Source: Pontibacterium granulatum
GTDB lineage: Bacteria; Pseudomonadota; Gammaproteobacteria; Pseudomonadales; Balneatricaceae
DNA length: 64,000 bases
Assembly (NCBI RefSeq): GCF_029961155.1
Contig: NZ_JASBRH010000004.1
Span: 124,001-188,000, forward strand
Direction of reading: 5' to 3'
The position numbers and the translations under genes were made by a program. Shown here one piece after another: positions 9,148-18,102 of this stretch (the stretch's first letter is position 1; the number at the start of each line of letters is the position of its first letter). The notes beneath the pieces were generated by a model. It saw nothing but the letters and a program-made list of their open reading frames with translations. It had not been told where the DNA came from and made no database searches.

Positions 9148-10128
9148 CTATACCTCTATTTTCAGAAGACGGCGGATCCAAATAATCCCCAGTATCATCA
9201 TTACACAAGCAACGATGATTAGCTGACGACCAGTTGAGCTTTCCGCCAAGATCGGCAGATAGTCCGGCGTAGTAAAATAGATCATCACAAACAATCCAAA
9301 AGGCACCAACGTCAAAATCCAGGCGGACAGCCGACCTTCCGCTGACAACGTCTTCACCTTTCGCTGGAACTTGAAGCGCCCTCTAATTACCCGACTGATC
9401 TTATCGAGCACTTCCGCCAGATTCCCCCCAGTTTCCTTCTGCACCAGTACTGAGGTAATAAATGCCATCAAAGTAATGCTGGGCACTCGCTCCAACAGGC
9501 CTAACATGGCACGACGCAGGTCGTTACCATAGTTGAGATCGGCAAAGGTGATTGCAAACTCTTTACCTATTGGCGCATCAAGGCTTTCAGAGACAATATG
9601 CAATGACTCACTGAAAGGATGCCCCGCCTGCAAAGCCCGCTTGATAATATCTATTGCTTCTGGCAGCTGCTCATCAAATCGCTCCATCCTACGACGGCGG
9701 TCCGAATAAATTTTAAGATAGGGTGCGACAAATCCGGCGCTCGCAGCTATGACACCCGCCCACCAATACTTAGTAACAATGAACACCACTACGCCCGCTA
9801 ACGCGGCCAACAACAACGATGCCAACACTACGCGATAAGCCAGAATTGTATGCCCGGACTGTTCGATAATACGCGCTAACTTCTCCATCCCTGGCAGCTC
9901 TTCCAGATACCGTTCCAAACTCCCCAATTGCTTTAAGTATTTTTCACGTAACAGATTACTGATGGGAGGCTTATCGGATTCATTCTGGATTTTCCTCAAG
10001 CGTTTTTGCAAACGCTTACGCGTTGCACGCGATTCACCGAATACCGGAACGGTGATGCCAAAAGAGAGCAGAAATACAGCAATTCCCACCATTGAAAAGA
10101 ACACAACAGGCCCTAACTCAATTTCCAT
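9148..10128 (-). CDS. tadB: Tad pilus inner-membrane protein TadB
   Basis: A 326-residue GspF-family membrane protein. An N-terminal hydrophobic helix (about 7-28) is followed by two helices near 100-140 and the F domain (about 155-280). The F domain contains QLPEAIDIIKRALQAGHPFS and QKETGGNLAEVLDKIS. Two C-terminal membrane segments end the protein. It partners TadC beneath the pilus. It lies between tadA (14 nt upstream) and tadC in one operon. Confidence 0.93.
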   Translation of the reverse strand: MEIELGPVVFFSMVGIAVFLLSFGITVPVFGESRATRKRLQKRLRKIQNESDKPPISNLLREKYLKQLGSLERYLEELPGMEKLARIIEQSGHTILAYRVVLASLLLAALAGVVVFIVTKYWWAGVIAASAGFVAPYLKIYSDRRRRMERFDEQLPEAIDIIKRALQAGHPFSESLHIVSESLDAPIGKEFAITFADLNYGNDLRRAMLGLLERVPSITLMAFITSVLVQKETGGNLAEVLDKISRVIRGRFKFQRKVKTLSAEGRLSAWILTLVPFGLFVMIYFTTPDYLPILAESSTGRQLIIVACVMMILGIIWIRRLLKIEV

Positions 10129-10142
10129 CGTCCTTTCCCCCT

Positions 10143-11546
10143 TTAGTTCGGCTCGAAAAGCTCCAGCGGCAAATTAATTCCTTTTTGGGCAAGTAGCTGA
10201 TGGAAACCAGGTACCACCCCTGTCGCTTTGAACTCGCCAAGCACATTACCCTCTTCATCCAGTCCCATACGCTGGAAACGGAACAGCTCAGACATCGTGA
10301 TGATGTCGCCTTCCATCCCGTTTACCTCCTGAATGCTAAGCAAACGGCGACGACCATCTTCCATGCGTCCAATCTGCAACACCACATTGATGGCGGAAGC
10401 GATCTGGGAACGCAAAGCTTTGGTTGGGAAATTAATACCGGTCATCGATACCATGTTTTCTACACGTCCCAGTGCGTCACGAGGGCTGTTAGCGTGAATG
10501 GTTGTGAGAGATCCATCATGGCCGGTATTCATAGCTTGCAACATATCGAGCGTTTCACCGCCACGCACCTCTCCCAAGACGATCCGGTCAGGTCGCATAC
10601 GCAAACTGTTTTTCACCAAGTCTCGCTGATTGACTTCCCCCTTTCCCTCTATGTTCGGAGGCCTTGTCTCAAGCCGCACAACGTGTGGTTGTTGAAGCTG
10701 AAGTTCAGCAGAGTCTTCGATGGTTACGATACGTTCATCTTCCGGAATATATCCGGACAGAATATTAAGCATGGTGGTTTTACCAGACCCTGTACCACCG
10801 GATATCAGGATATTTAACCGCGCTTTTACAATACCCTTCAGAATGGGGGCTACCTGTGCGGGTACAGATCCCAACTCTATCAGGTTGTCCATATTGAGCA
10901 GTTCTACCGCAAACCGTCGAATCGACATTTGCGGTCCATCCAGAGCCAATGGTGGAATAATCACATTGACTCGGGAGCCATCCTGCAATCGCGCATCCAC
11001 CATCGGTGAAGACTCGTCAATATGGCGGCCAACACTGGAAACAATACGATCAATAATATTGAGCAGATGGCTGTTACTGGTGAATTTCACTGGGCAGGAT
11101 TCCAGCTTACCAAAGCGCTCGACGTACACAGTATCGTATCCATTCACAAGGATATCGGAGACTGTCGTATCGGACAGCAATGGCTCTATGGGCCCTAATC
11201 CCATGATTTCATTTTCTATCTGCTCAACAACCTTCTCTCGGGAAATTGCGCTGAGGGGCTGACTTGATTGGGAAATCAGGTGAGTACAGATCTCCCGGAT
11301 CTGTCGGCGCGCCTCTTTTTCATCCAGGCTGTCGATTAGAGACAGGTCCATAACCTTGAGAAGTTCTTTATATATGACCTCTTTGCATTCAGCTTCGGCC
11401 GGAGTCAACATCGTAATATTGAGCTTAGGACGTGCTTTTTTCTCAACCTTTGGCTCTTCAGAAGCTTTGATTTCAGTCTCTAAACTGGTGACTTCCCGAG
11501 CATCCTTGCCCCTCAGTTGATTAAGACGATCGCTTAACAATGACAT
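10143..11546 (-). CDS. tadA: Tad pilus secretion ATPase TadA (CpaF family)
   Basis: A 467-residue type II/IV secretion ATPase that powers Flp pilus extension and retraction. The N-terminal domain (about 60-190) precedes the RecA-like domain. Walker A is [13 protein letters not shown] near residue 250, followed by an Asp box ([10 protein letters not shown]). The Walker B region is [14 protein letters not shown], and the His box is [17 protein letters not shown]. Length and order match CpaF. It starts 3 nt after tadZ ends, which implies coupled translation. Confidence 0.96.
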   Translation of the reverse strand: MSLLSDRLNQLRGKDAREVTSLETEIKASEEPKVEKKARPKLNITMLTPAEAECKEVIYKELLKVMDLSLIDSLDEKEARRQIREICTHLISQSSQPLSAISREKVVEQIENEIMGLGPIEPLLSDTTVSDILVNGYDTVYVERFGKLESCPVKFTSNSHLLNIIDRIVSSVGRHIDESSPMVDARLQDGSRVNVIIPPLALDGPQMSIRRFAVELLNMDNLIELGSVPAQVAPILKGIVKARLNILISGGTGSGKTTMLNILSGYIPEDERIVTIEDSAELQLQQPHVVRLETRPPNIEGKGEVNQRDLVKNSLRMRPDRIVLGEVRGGETLDMLQAMNTGHDGSLTTIHANSPRDALGRVENMVSMTGINFPTKALRSQIASAINVVLQIGRMEDGRRRLLSIQEVNGMEGDIITMSELFRFQRMGLDEEGNVLGEFKATGVVPGFHQLLAQKGINLPLELFEPN

Positions 11547-11549
11547 AGC

Positions 11550-12788
11550 TTAGGCTCCCTTTAACTTCGCATACAGTCGACCCCAGATCGTATTTTCATC
11601 ATCGTGCCTATTACCACGCACGACTTCGCACAGGTCGATTATTGCTTTAGTTATTGGCGCTTTACGGGCAATATTGAGTAGTGGAACACCGTCGTTCAAG
11701 CTATCAGACACAACTTTATAATCGTTCGGAACGCAGATTAGAGAGCGCTGTTTTAGCGTATTTTCTATCTCTGAGCGGGTGATCGAAGAATTCTTCTGAA
11801 AGCGGTTTACCACCACCTCAAGATTTTCGTCAGAAATCTCCAGATCATCACGTAGAACATCCATCAAGCGCGCCGTATCTCGCAGATGCGTGATACTTTG
11901 TTGGGTAACAACGATCACTTGGTCGGCCATCTCAAGTACCGTAGAGGTGATCAGGTCAATTTGCCTTGGTACATCGATCACCACATGGTGATGCATACGC
12001 GCCAGCAGTGCGATCAGATGCCTCAGCCGTTCACTGGATACCTCATCATTAAGGATCATCCGTCCTTCCTCGACGCCCATAACACGTAATCCACTTTCGT
12101 GCTTGACCAAGTAGCCATCCATCGCTATTGCATCGATATCATCTACATTATCCAACGCTTCTTTAATACCGTGTTTCAGGTTGAGGTCGAGGTAGTAAGA
12201 GAGTGATCCGAACTGTAGATCAAGATCAACTAATGCCACCTGTTGTTCGTATTCCTGACACAGCGCATGCGCCAAATTTGACGCGATCAGGCTAGCGCCA
12301 GATCCCCCTTTGGCATTCATAACCACAGAGATACGCGCATCCTCCTGAGAGGAGTTATCTAAAACCTCCGCGCGCAGATGGTCGAGTGAGCGCAATACCT
12401 CTTCCGGCACAAAGGGTTCGACAAAGAAGTCCCGCGCACCAGCTTGCATACTGGAGCGCATAACCTGAGGGTCACTTTCTGAACTGACAATCACCATCGC
12501 TGGCCTTTGTGATACAGGCCGCGCACTGATGGCCTCCAGCTCAACTTCCCAATTGGGACCCAAGCGATACACAAGCAAGTCTGGCAAAACGCTCTGTCCC
12601 TCGAGGGGATCGATGTGTCCATTGACCATAACCTGACCATGAATTTTGGTTTTCGGTAATGGCTCCAAGATTTTCTGCAGGTTGCCCACCGCTTCATTAG
12701 AGCGACTTGCAACCATTATTTGGCAGTCCCGATGTCCTAGGTCCATTCGGGCCTGATGTACGGTATGTGATACTAGGTCATTCATCAT
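11550..12788 (-). CDS. tadZ: Tad localisation protein TadZ (CpaE-like, MinD family)
   Basis: About 412 residues. The N-terminal part (about 20-130) resembles an atypical receiver domain. The C-terminal part is a ParA/MinD ATPase with a deviant Walker A, NAKGGSGASLIASN, and DLDLQFGSLSYYL. TadZ marks the pole or site where the Tad apparatus assembles. The frame is open further upstream, but that would overlap the preceding gene. The ATG at 12788 has AGGGAG 6 nt upstream and is preferred. It is followed closely by tadA. Confidence 0.9.
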   Translation of the reverse strand: MMNDLVSHTVHQARMDLGHRDCQIMVASRSNEAVGNLQKILEPLPKTKIHGQVMVNGHIDPLEGQSVLPDLLVYRLGPNWEVELEAISARPVSQRPAMVIVSSESDPQVMRSSMQAGARDFFVEPFVPEEVLRSLDHLRAEVLDNSSQEDARISVVMNAKGGSGASLIASNLAHALCQEYEQQVALVDLDLQFGSLSYYLDLNLKHGIKEALDNVDDIDAIAMDGYLVKHESGLRVMGVEEGRMILNDEVSSERLRHLIALLARMHHHVVIDVPRQIDLITSTVLEMADQVIVVTQQSITHLRDTARLMDVLRDDLEISDENLEVVVNRFQKNSSITRSEIENTLKQRSLICVPNDYKVVSDSLNDGVPLLNIARKAPITKAIIDLCEVVRGNRHDDENTIWGRLYAKLKGA

Positions 12789-12798
12789 GCTCATCTCC

Positions 12799-13284
12799 CT
12801 AAGAACAGCTCGCCGAGCTTCCATCCGGATGTACACCCAGGCTTTCACTTGGAATGGTTGTGTTAAAGTCGGGCATCGGGATCGTGAAATTTAAGGTTGG
12901 AATCAGCATCTGGTGTTGAAAGTTGTCAATACCAACCCGGACATAATCGATTAATGGAATAGCACTTTCGGGGTCTGCGGGGTCCGGAATAACCTCTGTG
13001 CCATCCTGTTCCCAAAACGTCACATTGATCATCTCGGCTTCTAATCCGGCTACAACGCCACCGTTAAACATCGCCTGGTTCTGCACAAAGGACACTGAAG
13101 CAGCATCAACCGGACATACGGCAGCCAGTCGCGCACCCCGGCGTGTAATCTCATCCAGTGTCTCCATCACAAACATCAAGCGGCCAAACTCGATAACCGC
13201 GAAAAGCACCATGAAGAATACGACGCCAATAATTGCAAACTCGACGCTGGTAGCCCCCCGTTGTTTATTCTTATTCGTCGGCAT
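12799..13284 (-). CDS. TadE-like pseudopilin
   Basis: A 161-residue minor pilin-like protein. After a basic start (MPTNKNKQRG) comes a cleavage-type stretch, GATSVEFAIIGVVFFMVL, with the conserved Glu at +5 of the predicted processing site and a hydrophobic helix up to about residue 35. The rest is predicted to be outside. TadE/TadF proteins are processed by TadV and are needed for pilus assembly. It follows another TadE-like gene by 4 nt. Which of the two is TadE and which TadF cannot be decided here. Confidence 0.82.
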   Translation of the reverse strand: MPTNKNKQRGATSVEFAIIGVVFFMVLFAVIEFGRLMFVMETLDEITRRGARLAAVCPVDAASVSFVQNQAMFNGGVVAGLEAEMINVTFWEQDGTEVIPDPADPESAIPLIDYVRVGIDNFQHQMLIPTLNFTIPMPDFNTTIPSESLGVHPDGSSASCS

Positions 13285-13288
13285 AAAA

Positions 13289-13774
13289 CTATCCTCCCAA
13301 CAGCGCCCGCATCGTGATCGATGAACTCAGGGTAAAGTTCAGGTTTATAGAATCACCGAGACCAAACGTGGGCAGCGAGTCAAAGATCATCGGGGTATAT
13401 TCATAGCTCACCGTTACGCGAACATCATCATCCGTAGGATCGTCGTATACGACGTCTTCCACCGTAAATCCAGACAAGAGCGGCTCCCCAGCCCCTGAAA
13501 TATCACCGAATACCACTAAATTCTGGGCTTGAGATACATAGGTAACGTTTGCTATCGTATTTGCGGTCTGCCCGGTCACTGCGCGCGCCGCTAGATAGCG
13601 AATCCCGTTTCGCTGCGCCTTGGTTAGCGTGTTGTAGTCATACAGCAGCTTACCTAGCTCAGCAGTGGCCAAGAAAAGTAACAACAGCACCGGTAAGGCT
13701 ATGGTGAACTCAACTGCAGCCAATCCTTTTTGCCGTTGTATAAACCCTCGAGATCCTCTGACCTGTTTCATCAT
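13289..13774 (-). CDS. TadE/TadF-like pseudopilin
   Basis: A 161-residue protein with the prepilin-like segment QKGLAAVEFTIALPVLLLLF near residues 15-34, again with Glu after the processing site. Its start overlaps the stop of the upstream tadG-like gene (ATGATGA), so translation is coupled. The body lacks enzymatic motifs and has a beta-rich C-terminus ending in SSITMRALLGG. It is a probable minor pseudopilin in the Flp system. Confidence 0.82.
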   Translation of the reverse strand: MMKQVRGSRGFIQRQKGLAAVEFTIALPVLLLLFLATAELGKLLYDYNTLTKAQRNGIRYLAARAVTGQTANTIANVTYVSQAQNLVVFGDISGAGEPLLSGFTVEDVVYDDPTDDDVRVTVSYEYTPMIFDSLPTFGLGDSINLNFTLSSSITMRALLGG

Positions 13775-15156
13775 GAATCTCCGCTATCTGCGTTTCGGTA
13801 AAGAACGATCTTTGTAGGTGCATATTCAGACGGATCAGGATCTATCCCACCTGTCGCATCACAGCCGGGAACAGAGTCCCCACCGGGATTCGGAACAAAC
13901 TGCCCAAATACCGCACGTTGCCCCGTATGATCGATACGCTGAAGCAACATGAAACAGCCGTACGCATGTATCTGAACCGGCGAGCTGGTTCCGTTTATTG
14001 ATCCATCGCAGTTACCAATTGGTAATACCATCATCCGCCGCCACTTTTCACACCCAACGCCACCAACTGCGCTACAGTCAGCGTCTGTTATACTGGCCAT
14101 ATCCGTGGCGTACTGGGCATAGTCATAAACACCTCCAGAAGGGGGAGGATTACCCGATTCTGTTTCCACCTGAGGATTCCCATCTGCATCTTCTACAATG
14201 ACCAGTTTGTCGCTCTCTGCTTCAAGCAATTCCTCTTTCAGGTAGTCAGCTGGCACATCAAATCGTGTGCTTCCATCAAAGCGGGAATTCAGCCCCGTAG
14301 AAACGGCGTCCACACTTGCCCCCGGCTCTGTATCCACCCAATCACCGCTTTCACCCACATCAACACAAAAATCCGAGTTCCCAGCAAGCGCATTACGAAG
14401 GTCGTTAGAACCTACGCTATCCCCTAGACGTAATAGCTGGAAGTTACCAGGCCCAAGTTCGCTGGTAGTTCCCGCTGGCAAACTTAATCCGGTAACCTGA
14501 TCGACGGTTAACTCACCGGCAGCGGGCAGGGCGGTTGGAAAGGAGTCCTCAAGATAATCATCACCGGAGCAGCCACTTACAGGATCACAACAGCCCCCGA
14601 CTCCCGGGGTACAACCACACGCCATTATTGGTGCGATATTGCATACCCCTGTAAGGCCTGCTGACGGACCGGCAACCGCACTGGCCACCACCTCCGCTTC
14701 ATTAACCCCTACTACCCGAACCAACCAGCTGTCCAGTGTGAAGCCTGTTGCATTCACCCTTACATAGGGAGGATCTCCAACCGTTGTTGGTACGAAGGGA
14801 TCGATGGTGTCAGAGAATTCGACTGTCAGTGTAATTTCGCCGGCCCCGTCAGCCCACGCGTCAGCCAGCAAACCATTCCCCGGAGCGGCCATATTGTCTG
14901 AAAAAACCACATTTGCCTGAGTAGTCGCGGCCCCCCTATCGCTACTGGAACCTAATTCCTGGGCGGCTCCCAGTGCGGCCGCATCAACTGCATTCTGCAA
15001 GCGGGTTTTGGTCAAATAGATATGCCCACTATCGAGAGCCAGACCACTCATCGCAATCAATGCCAACATCCCGATGGCCAAAATAACCATCACAACGCCA
15101 CGTTGACGATGTGCACTCCGTGGAAATTTAACCCGAGTTGAATAAGACCCGTTCAT
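13771..15156 (-). CDS. tadG: TadG-like Tad-domain protein
   Basis: A 461-residue protein. The N-terminal Tad domain shows RQRGVVMVILAIGMLALIAM followed by LDSGHIYLTKTRLQNAVDAAALGAA (given in parts), the hallmark of TadG N-termini. It therefore has one membrane anchor and a large periplasmic or surface domain. A Cys cluster at about residues 173-195 (CNIAPIMACGCTPGVGGCC) suggests disulphides. TadG is thought to help link the inner- and outer-membrane parts or to act at the surface. No clear von Willebrand MIDAS motif was seen. Confidence 0.85.
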   Translation of the reverse strand: MNGSYSTRVKFPRSAHRQRGVVMVILAIGMLALIAMSGLALDSGHIYLTKTRLQNAVDAAALGAAQELGSSSDRGAATTQANVVFSDNMAAPGNGLLADAWADGAGEITLTVEFSDTIDPFVPTTVGDPPYVRVNATGFTLDSWLVRVVGVNEAEVVASAVAGPSAGLTGVCNIAPIMACGCTPGVGGCCDPVSGCSGDDYLEDSFPTALPAAGELTVDQVTGLSLPAGTTSELGPGNFQLLRLGDSVGSNDLRNALAGNSDFCVDVGESGDWVDTEPGASVDAVSTGLNSRFDGSTRFDVPADYLKEELLEAESDKLVIVEDADGNPQVETESGNPPPSGGVYDYAQYATDMASITDADCSAVGGVGCEKWRRMMVLPIGNCDGSINGTSSPVQIHAYGCFMLLQRIDHTGQRAVFGQFVPNPGGDSVPGCDATGGIDPDPSEYAPTKIVLYRNADSGDS

Positions 15157-15242
15157 TGCCAGTTCCTCCTATTCAACAACCCATGTTTAGGGGAATTCCC
15201 CCATCGACTTTTGATATCGACGGGGAAATAGCCAGATTGACG

Positions 15243-15518
15243 TTATTGACCGATGTTGACCTCAATCGTATTACGCACGGCATCGCGATTTGCCGTATCT
15301 GCGCGATACGTCTTGACCACACGTTCAGCGATAGTCCCATCCAGAGGTGGATTCCCTGCTTCAACTACTTTTTCTGGAAATGCGGTTTGCTGTTCAACCA
15401 TTTCGTTGACAGCATCACCCTGCGTAGGCCAAGGCGCATTACCGTATCCGGCGCAACCACCCACTACAAAACACAGGGCCAGAACAACAACTGATACGAA
15501 AGTCTTTTCAAGTTTCAT
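15243..15518 (-). CDS. Small lipoprotein in the Tad locus
   Basis: A 91-residue protein whose signal peptide ends in a lipobox (VVGGCAGYG), so it is probably lipid-anchored. It has no known domain. It lies between the RcpA secretin and the TadG-like gene, the position where RcpB is found in other Tad loci, but it is much shorter than RcpB. It may serve as a secretin-associated lipoprotein, which is an inference from position only. Confidence 0.7.
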   Translation of the reverse strand: MKLEKTFVSVVVLALCFVVGGCAGYGNAPWPTQGDAVNEMVEQQTAFPEKVVEAGNPPLDGTIAERVVKTYRADTANRDAVRNTIEVNIGQ

Positions 15519-15532
15519 TGCTCCGTCCTCCT

Positions 15533-17215
15533 CTAGTGGATACTGTGGCCAAACTTACTCTCTGATCCGCCCGCTGCCGATCGAATCACAGTGTCAGTTT
15601 CATCAATTCCAAAGCTCTGGGCCACCGAACTCTCCGGATCAGATTCTGCAGAGTCAGACTGGATCTCGTCAGTTTTTTCAGATTCCTCTGCTGCAGTATC
15701 CTGAGAAACAACACCATGCGTACGGCCTAGTACGTAGAACTCGAAATCACTGGGTTCGACAAATCCATCTCCGGGAAGCGCAATTTCATCTGCATTGAAT
15801 GGCTGAGCAAGTGTTGGTGTCACCATGATGACCAGCTCAGTTTCACCCTTTTCAAACTCCTGACTGCGGAAAAGATGCCCGAGTACAGGTATATCCCCTA
15901 GGCCAGGGAACTTGCTGACCACATCGCGCATGTTTTCATTAATCAGGCCTGCAATGCCGATAGTCTGCCCATCACCTAATTCAACAGTAGAACGAGCACT
16001 TCTTTTGGTTAGTGCAGGCACAAAGAATCCTGAGCTTGAGGAACCGGATCCGAGTGTTATTGCACTGGTACTGGTTAGCTCGGTAACACTGACATTGAGA
16101 TTCAGATTGATTCGCCCCGAATCCAGCACCACCGGAATAAACTTCAACCCCACACCAAACTCTTTGAATTCAATAGTGATACCATCATCATCAGGCACAG
16201 GGATTGGGAACTCCCCACCAGACAAAAACTCTGCCTCCTGACCTGTCAATGCGGTTAGAGTCGGTTCAGCAAGAATTTTGGCTAAGTCATTATCTTTTGC
16301 TGCATCGATAGCCAGGGAAAACAAGAAATTATCATCCAGGTAACCCGCAAATAATCCCTTATCCTCGATAGCCAAATTTCCCGGTGCAAACTCATCCACC
16401 GCTGGTCCGGCAATACTGCCACTGTTGAAAAGTCCAGTCCTCGCACTAACGACTTCCCCGGTGTCTCCTACCTCACCGAAACTGAGTGAGTCCGGAAATG
16501 TAGCGCCGCCACTTACAGCACCGAAATTAGTGTGATCTCCAGTGACAAAAGTGTGAAACTTTATGCCCAGGCGCTTCATCACGGAGCGAGAGACCTCAGC
16601 AACTGTGACCTTTAACATCACCTGTTGGGATCCTCCGATGCTCATCAGGTTGATGACACTCCCTTCCTGAGTTGCCCCCTCATCATCTGGTTTTTGGAGA
16701 TAGCTATTAGCTACCTTCATCGCAGTGTCCATATTCACCGCGTTCGAAACCTCACCGCTAAGAACGATCGCGCCCTGAGACATATTTACGCGGATGGACT
16801 CACCGGGAAGCAGCTGGTGTAGTTTGGCTTTCAGGGAGTTAAGATCAGGTGTCACCTCAACATCCAAGGACTGGGTGAGGTTGTTACTCTTATCCCACAT
16901 AAGGATATTTGTCGTACCAATCCCGTTGCCTACGATGTAAACCTGATTGGCACGCATCACCAAAATATCAGCGACCCCTTTATTACCTACCGATATTTTG
17001 TGTACCGGACCGTCCAATTGGATTATCCGTGATTTATAAAGTGGAACGTTGACGGTTTGCGCGACCCTCTCCAGGGCTACAGCCTGAGCTGCCGCATTCG
17101 CATTGCTGAAGCTCAGCGAAGCGATCAGCAGCAGCATCAAGAACTGCATCATCCATCTCTCCGACAGGCTGTGTAGGCCTGTATTTTCTACGGTTGCTGA
17201 ATATGCCATGATCAT
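15533..17215 (-). CDS. rcpA: Tad outer-membrane secretin RcpA (CpaC family)
   Basis: A 560-residue protein that forms the outer-membrane channel for the Flp pilus. An N-terminal hydrophobic segment ending in ANA is a signal peptide. A pilus-assembly N-domain follows (VPLYKSRIIQLDGPVHKISV), then a BON-like region (SQGAIVLSGEVSNAVN). The secretin core holds LAEPTLTALTGQEAEFLSGG and VPALTKRSARSTVELGDGQT. A charged Glu/Ser-rich tail follows residue about 510. It lies between rcpC and the small lipoprotein. Confidence 0.93.
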   Translation of the reverse strand: MIMAYSATVENTGLHSLSERWMMQFLMLLLIASLSFSNANAAAQAVALERVAQTVNVPLYKSRIIQLDGPVHKISVGNKGVADILVMRANQVYIVGNGIGTTNILMWDKSNNLTQSLDVEVTPDLNSLKAKLHQLLPGESIRVNMSQGAIVLSGEVSNAVNMDTAMKVANSYLQKPDDEGATQEGSVINLMSIGGSQQVMLKVTVAEVSRSVMKRLGIKFHTFVTGDHTNFGAVSGGATFPDSLSFGEVGDTGEVVSARTGLFNSGSIAGPAVDEFAPGNLAIEDKGLFAGYLDDNFLFSLAIDAAKDNDLAKILAEPTLTALTGQEAEFLSGGEFPIPVPDDDGITIEFKEFGVGLKFIPVVLDSGRINLNLNVSVTELTSTSAITLGSGSSSSGFFVPALTKRSARSTVELGDGQTIGIAGLINENMRDVVSKFPGLGDIPVLGHLFRSQEFEKGETELVIMVTPTLAQPFNADEIALPGDGFVEPSDFEFYVLGRTHGVVSQDTAAEESEKTDEIQSDSAESDPESSVAQSFGIDETDTVIRSAAGGSESKFGHSIH

Positions 17216-17297
17216 TCCTCTGCTATCCCTTGTGGCGTGATCACGAGGTCTTTTCAGGCTTCATGAATCTCCACACATCACTGTTGTTGCAACTGCA

Positions 17298-18080
17298 TTA
17301 CATCGGAACCTTCTTCGACTGCCATTCGGTGCCCTTGATCACGATTACTTTCGGAGGGGCACTATAAGTGCGCTTAATTTTTGGTTTAGGCTTTGCCGTA
17401 GCAACTTGTTGCTGTGGCTCATCCTCTGTTGGATTACGCAATGTCAACTGTATTGATCCTTCACCTCTCGCTTTTGCCAAACGTTCAGCCTCACGCGGTG
17501 TGACTTCCAGCGTCACCGCACGAACCACAATGGGTTCGTTTTTGTCGGTACGTGCAGTCTGATCAACCGCCAGGACTTTTAGATCACGCAATACAGTTTC
17601 CGTAATCACCCGCTTGCTTTTGCCAGACGCGCGGGAGGCGATGACATCCACGCGATTACCCGGCAGCAAAAACCCACCAACCCCGACCACATCGTCTACG
17701 CGAACAGTAAATGCACGCATATTTGGCTCAATTAACGCTGCCAGCGTCGCTCCTTCGAGATGATCCGAAACACGCTCGCTACGGATAATTTCATCTGGAA
17801 GCATTATGTTTTTAGCCACCTTTCCCTCCAAATCAGACACCGCACGGTAGCTGTTTGAGGGTGCAACCTCCTCAGGCATCATCACCACCTTAAGATGGCG
17901 TTTTTCAATTGTATGCCCGTACGGGATATCCAGTGCCGCGACAACCACGGGTGTGCCAACCACCTCCTGCTTGGCAACTGAAGGTTGCTGCGCGCTAATC
18001 CAGTTATTCGCAATCCAAGCGGCGCCTACGGCGAAGGCGACTGACAGGAAGAACAACGTCACCGTTCTGCTTTTAATCAT
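17298..18080 (-). CDS. rcpC: Tad pilus protein RcpC (CpaB family)
   Basis: A 260-residue periplasmic protein with a single N-terminal membrane segment (about 7-25). An SAF domain follows (VVVAALDIPYGHTIEKRHLK), then the RcpC/CpaB core with VDDVVGVGGFLLPGNRVDVI, the family signature. CpaB proteins stabilise the secretin. It lies immediately upstream of rcpA, as in other Tad loci. Confidence 0.92.
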   Translation of the reverse strand: MIKSRTVTLFFLSVAFAVGAAWIANNWISAQQPSVAKQEVVGTPVVVAALDIPYGHTIEKRHLKVVMMPEEVAPSNSYRAVSDLEGKVAKNIMLPDEIIRSERVSDHLEGATLAALIEPNMRAFTVRVDDVVGVGGFLLPGNRVDVIASRASGKSKRVITETVLRDLKVLAVDQTARTDKNEPIVVRAVTLEVTPREAERLAKARGEGSIQLTLRNPTEDEPQQQVATAKPKPKIKRTYSAPPKVIVIKGTEWQSKKVPM

Positions 18081-18102
18081 GAGACCCCCTCCTCAAGAGG
18101 AA

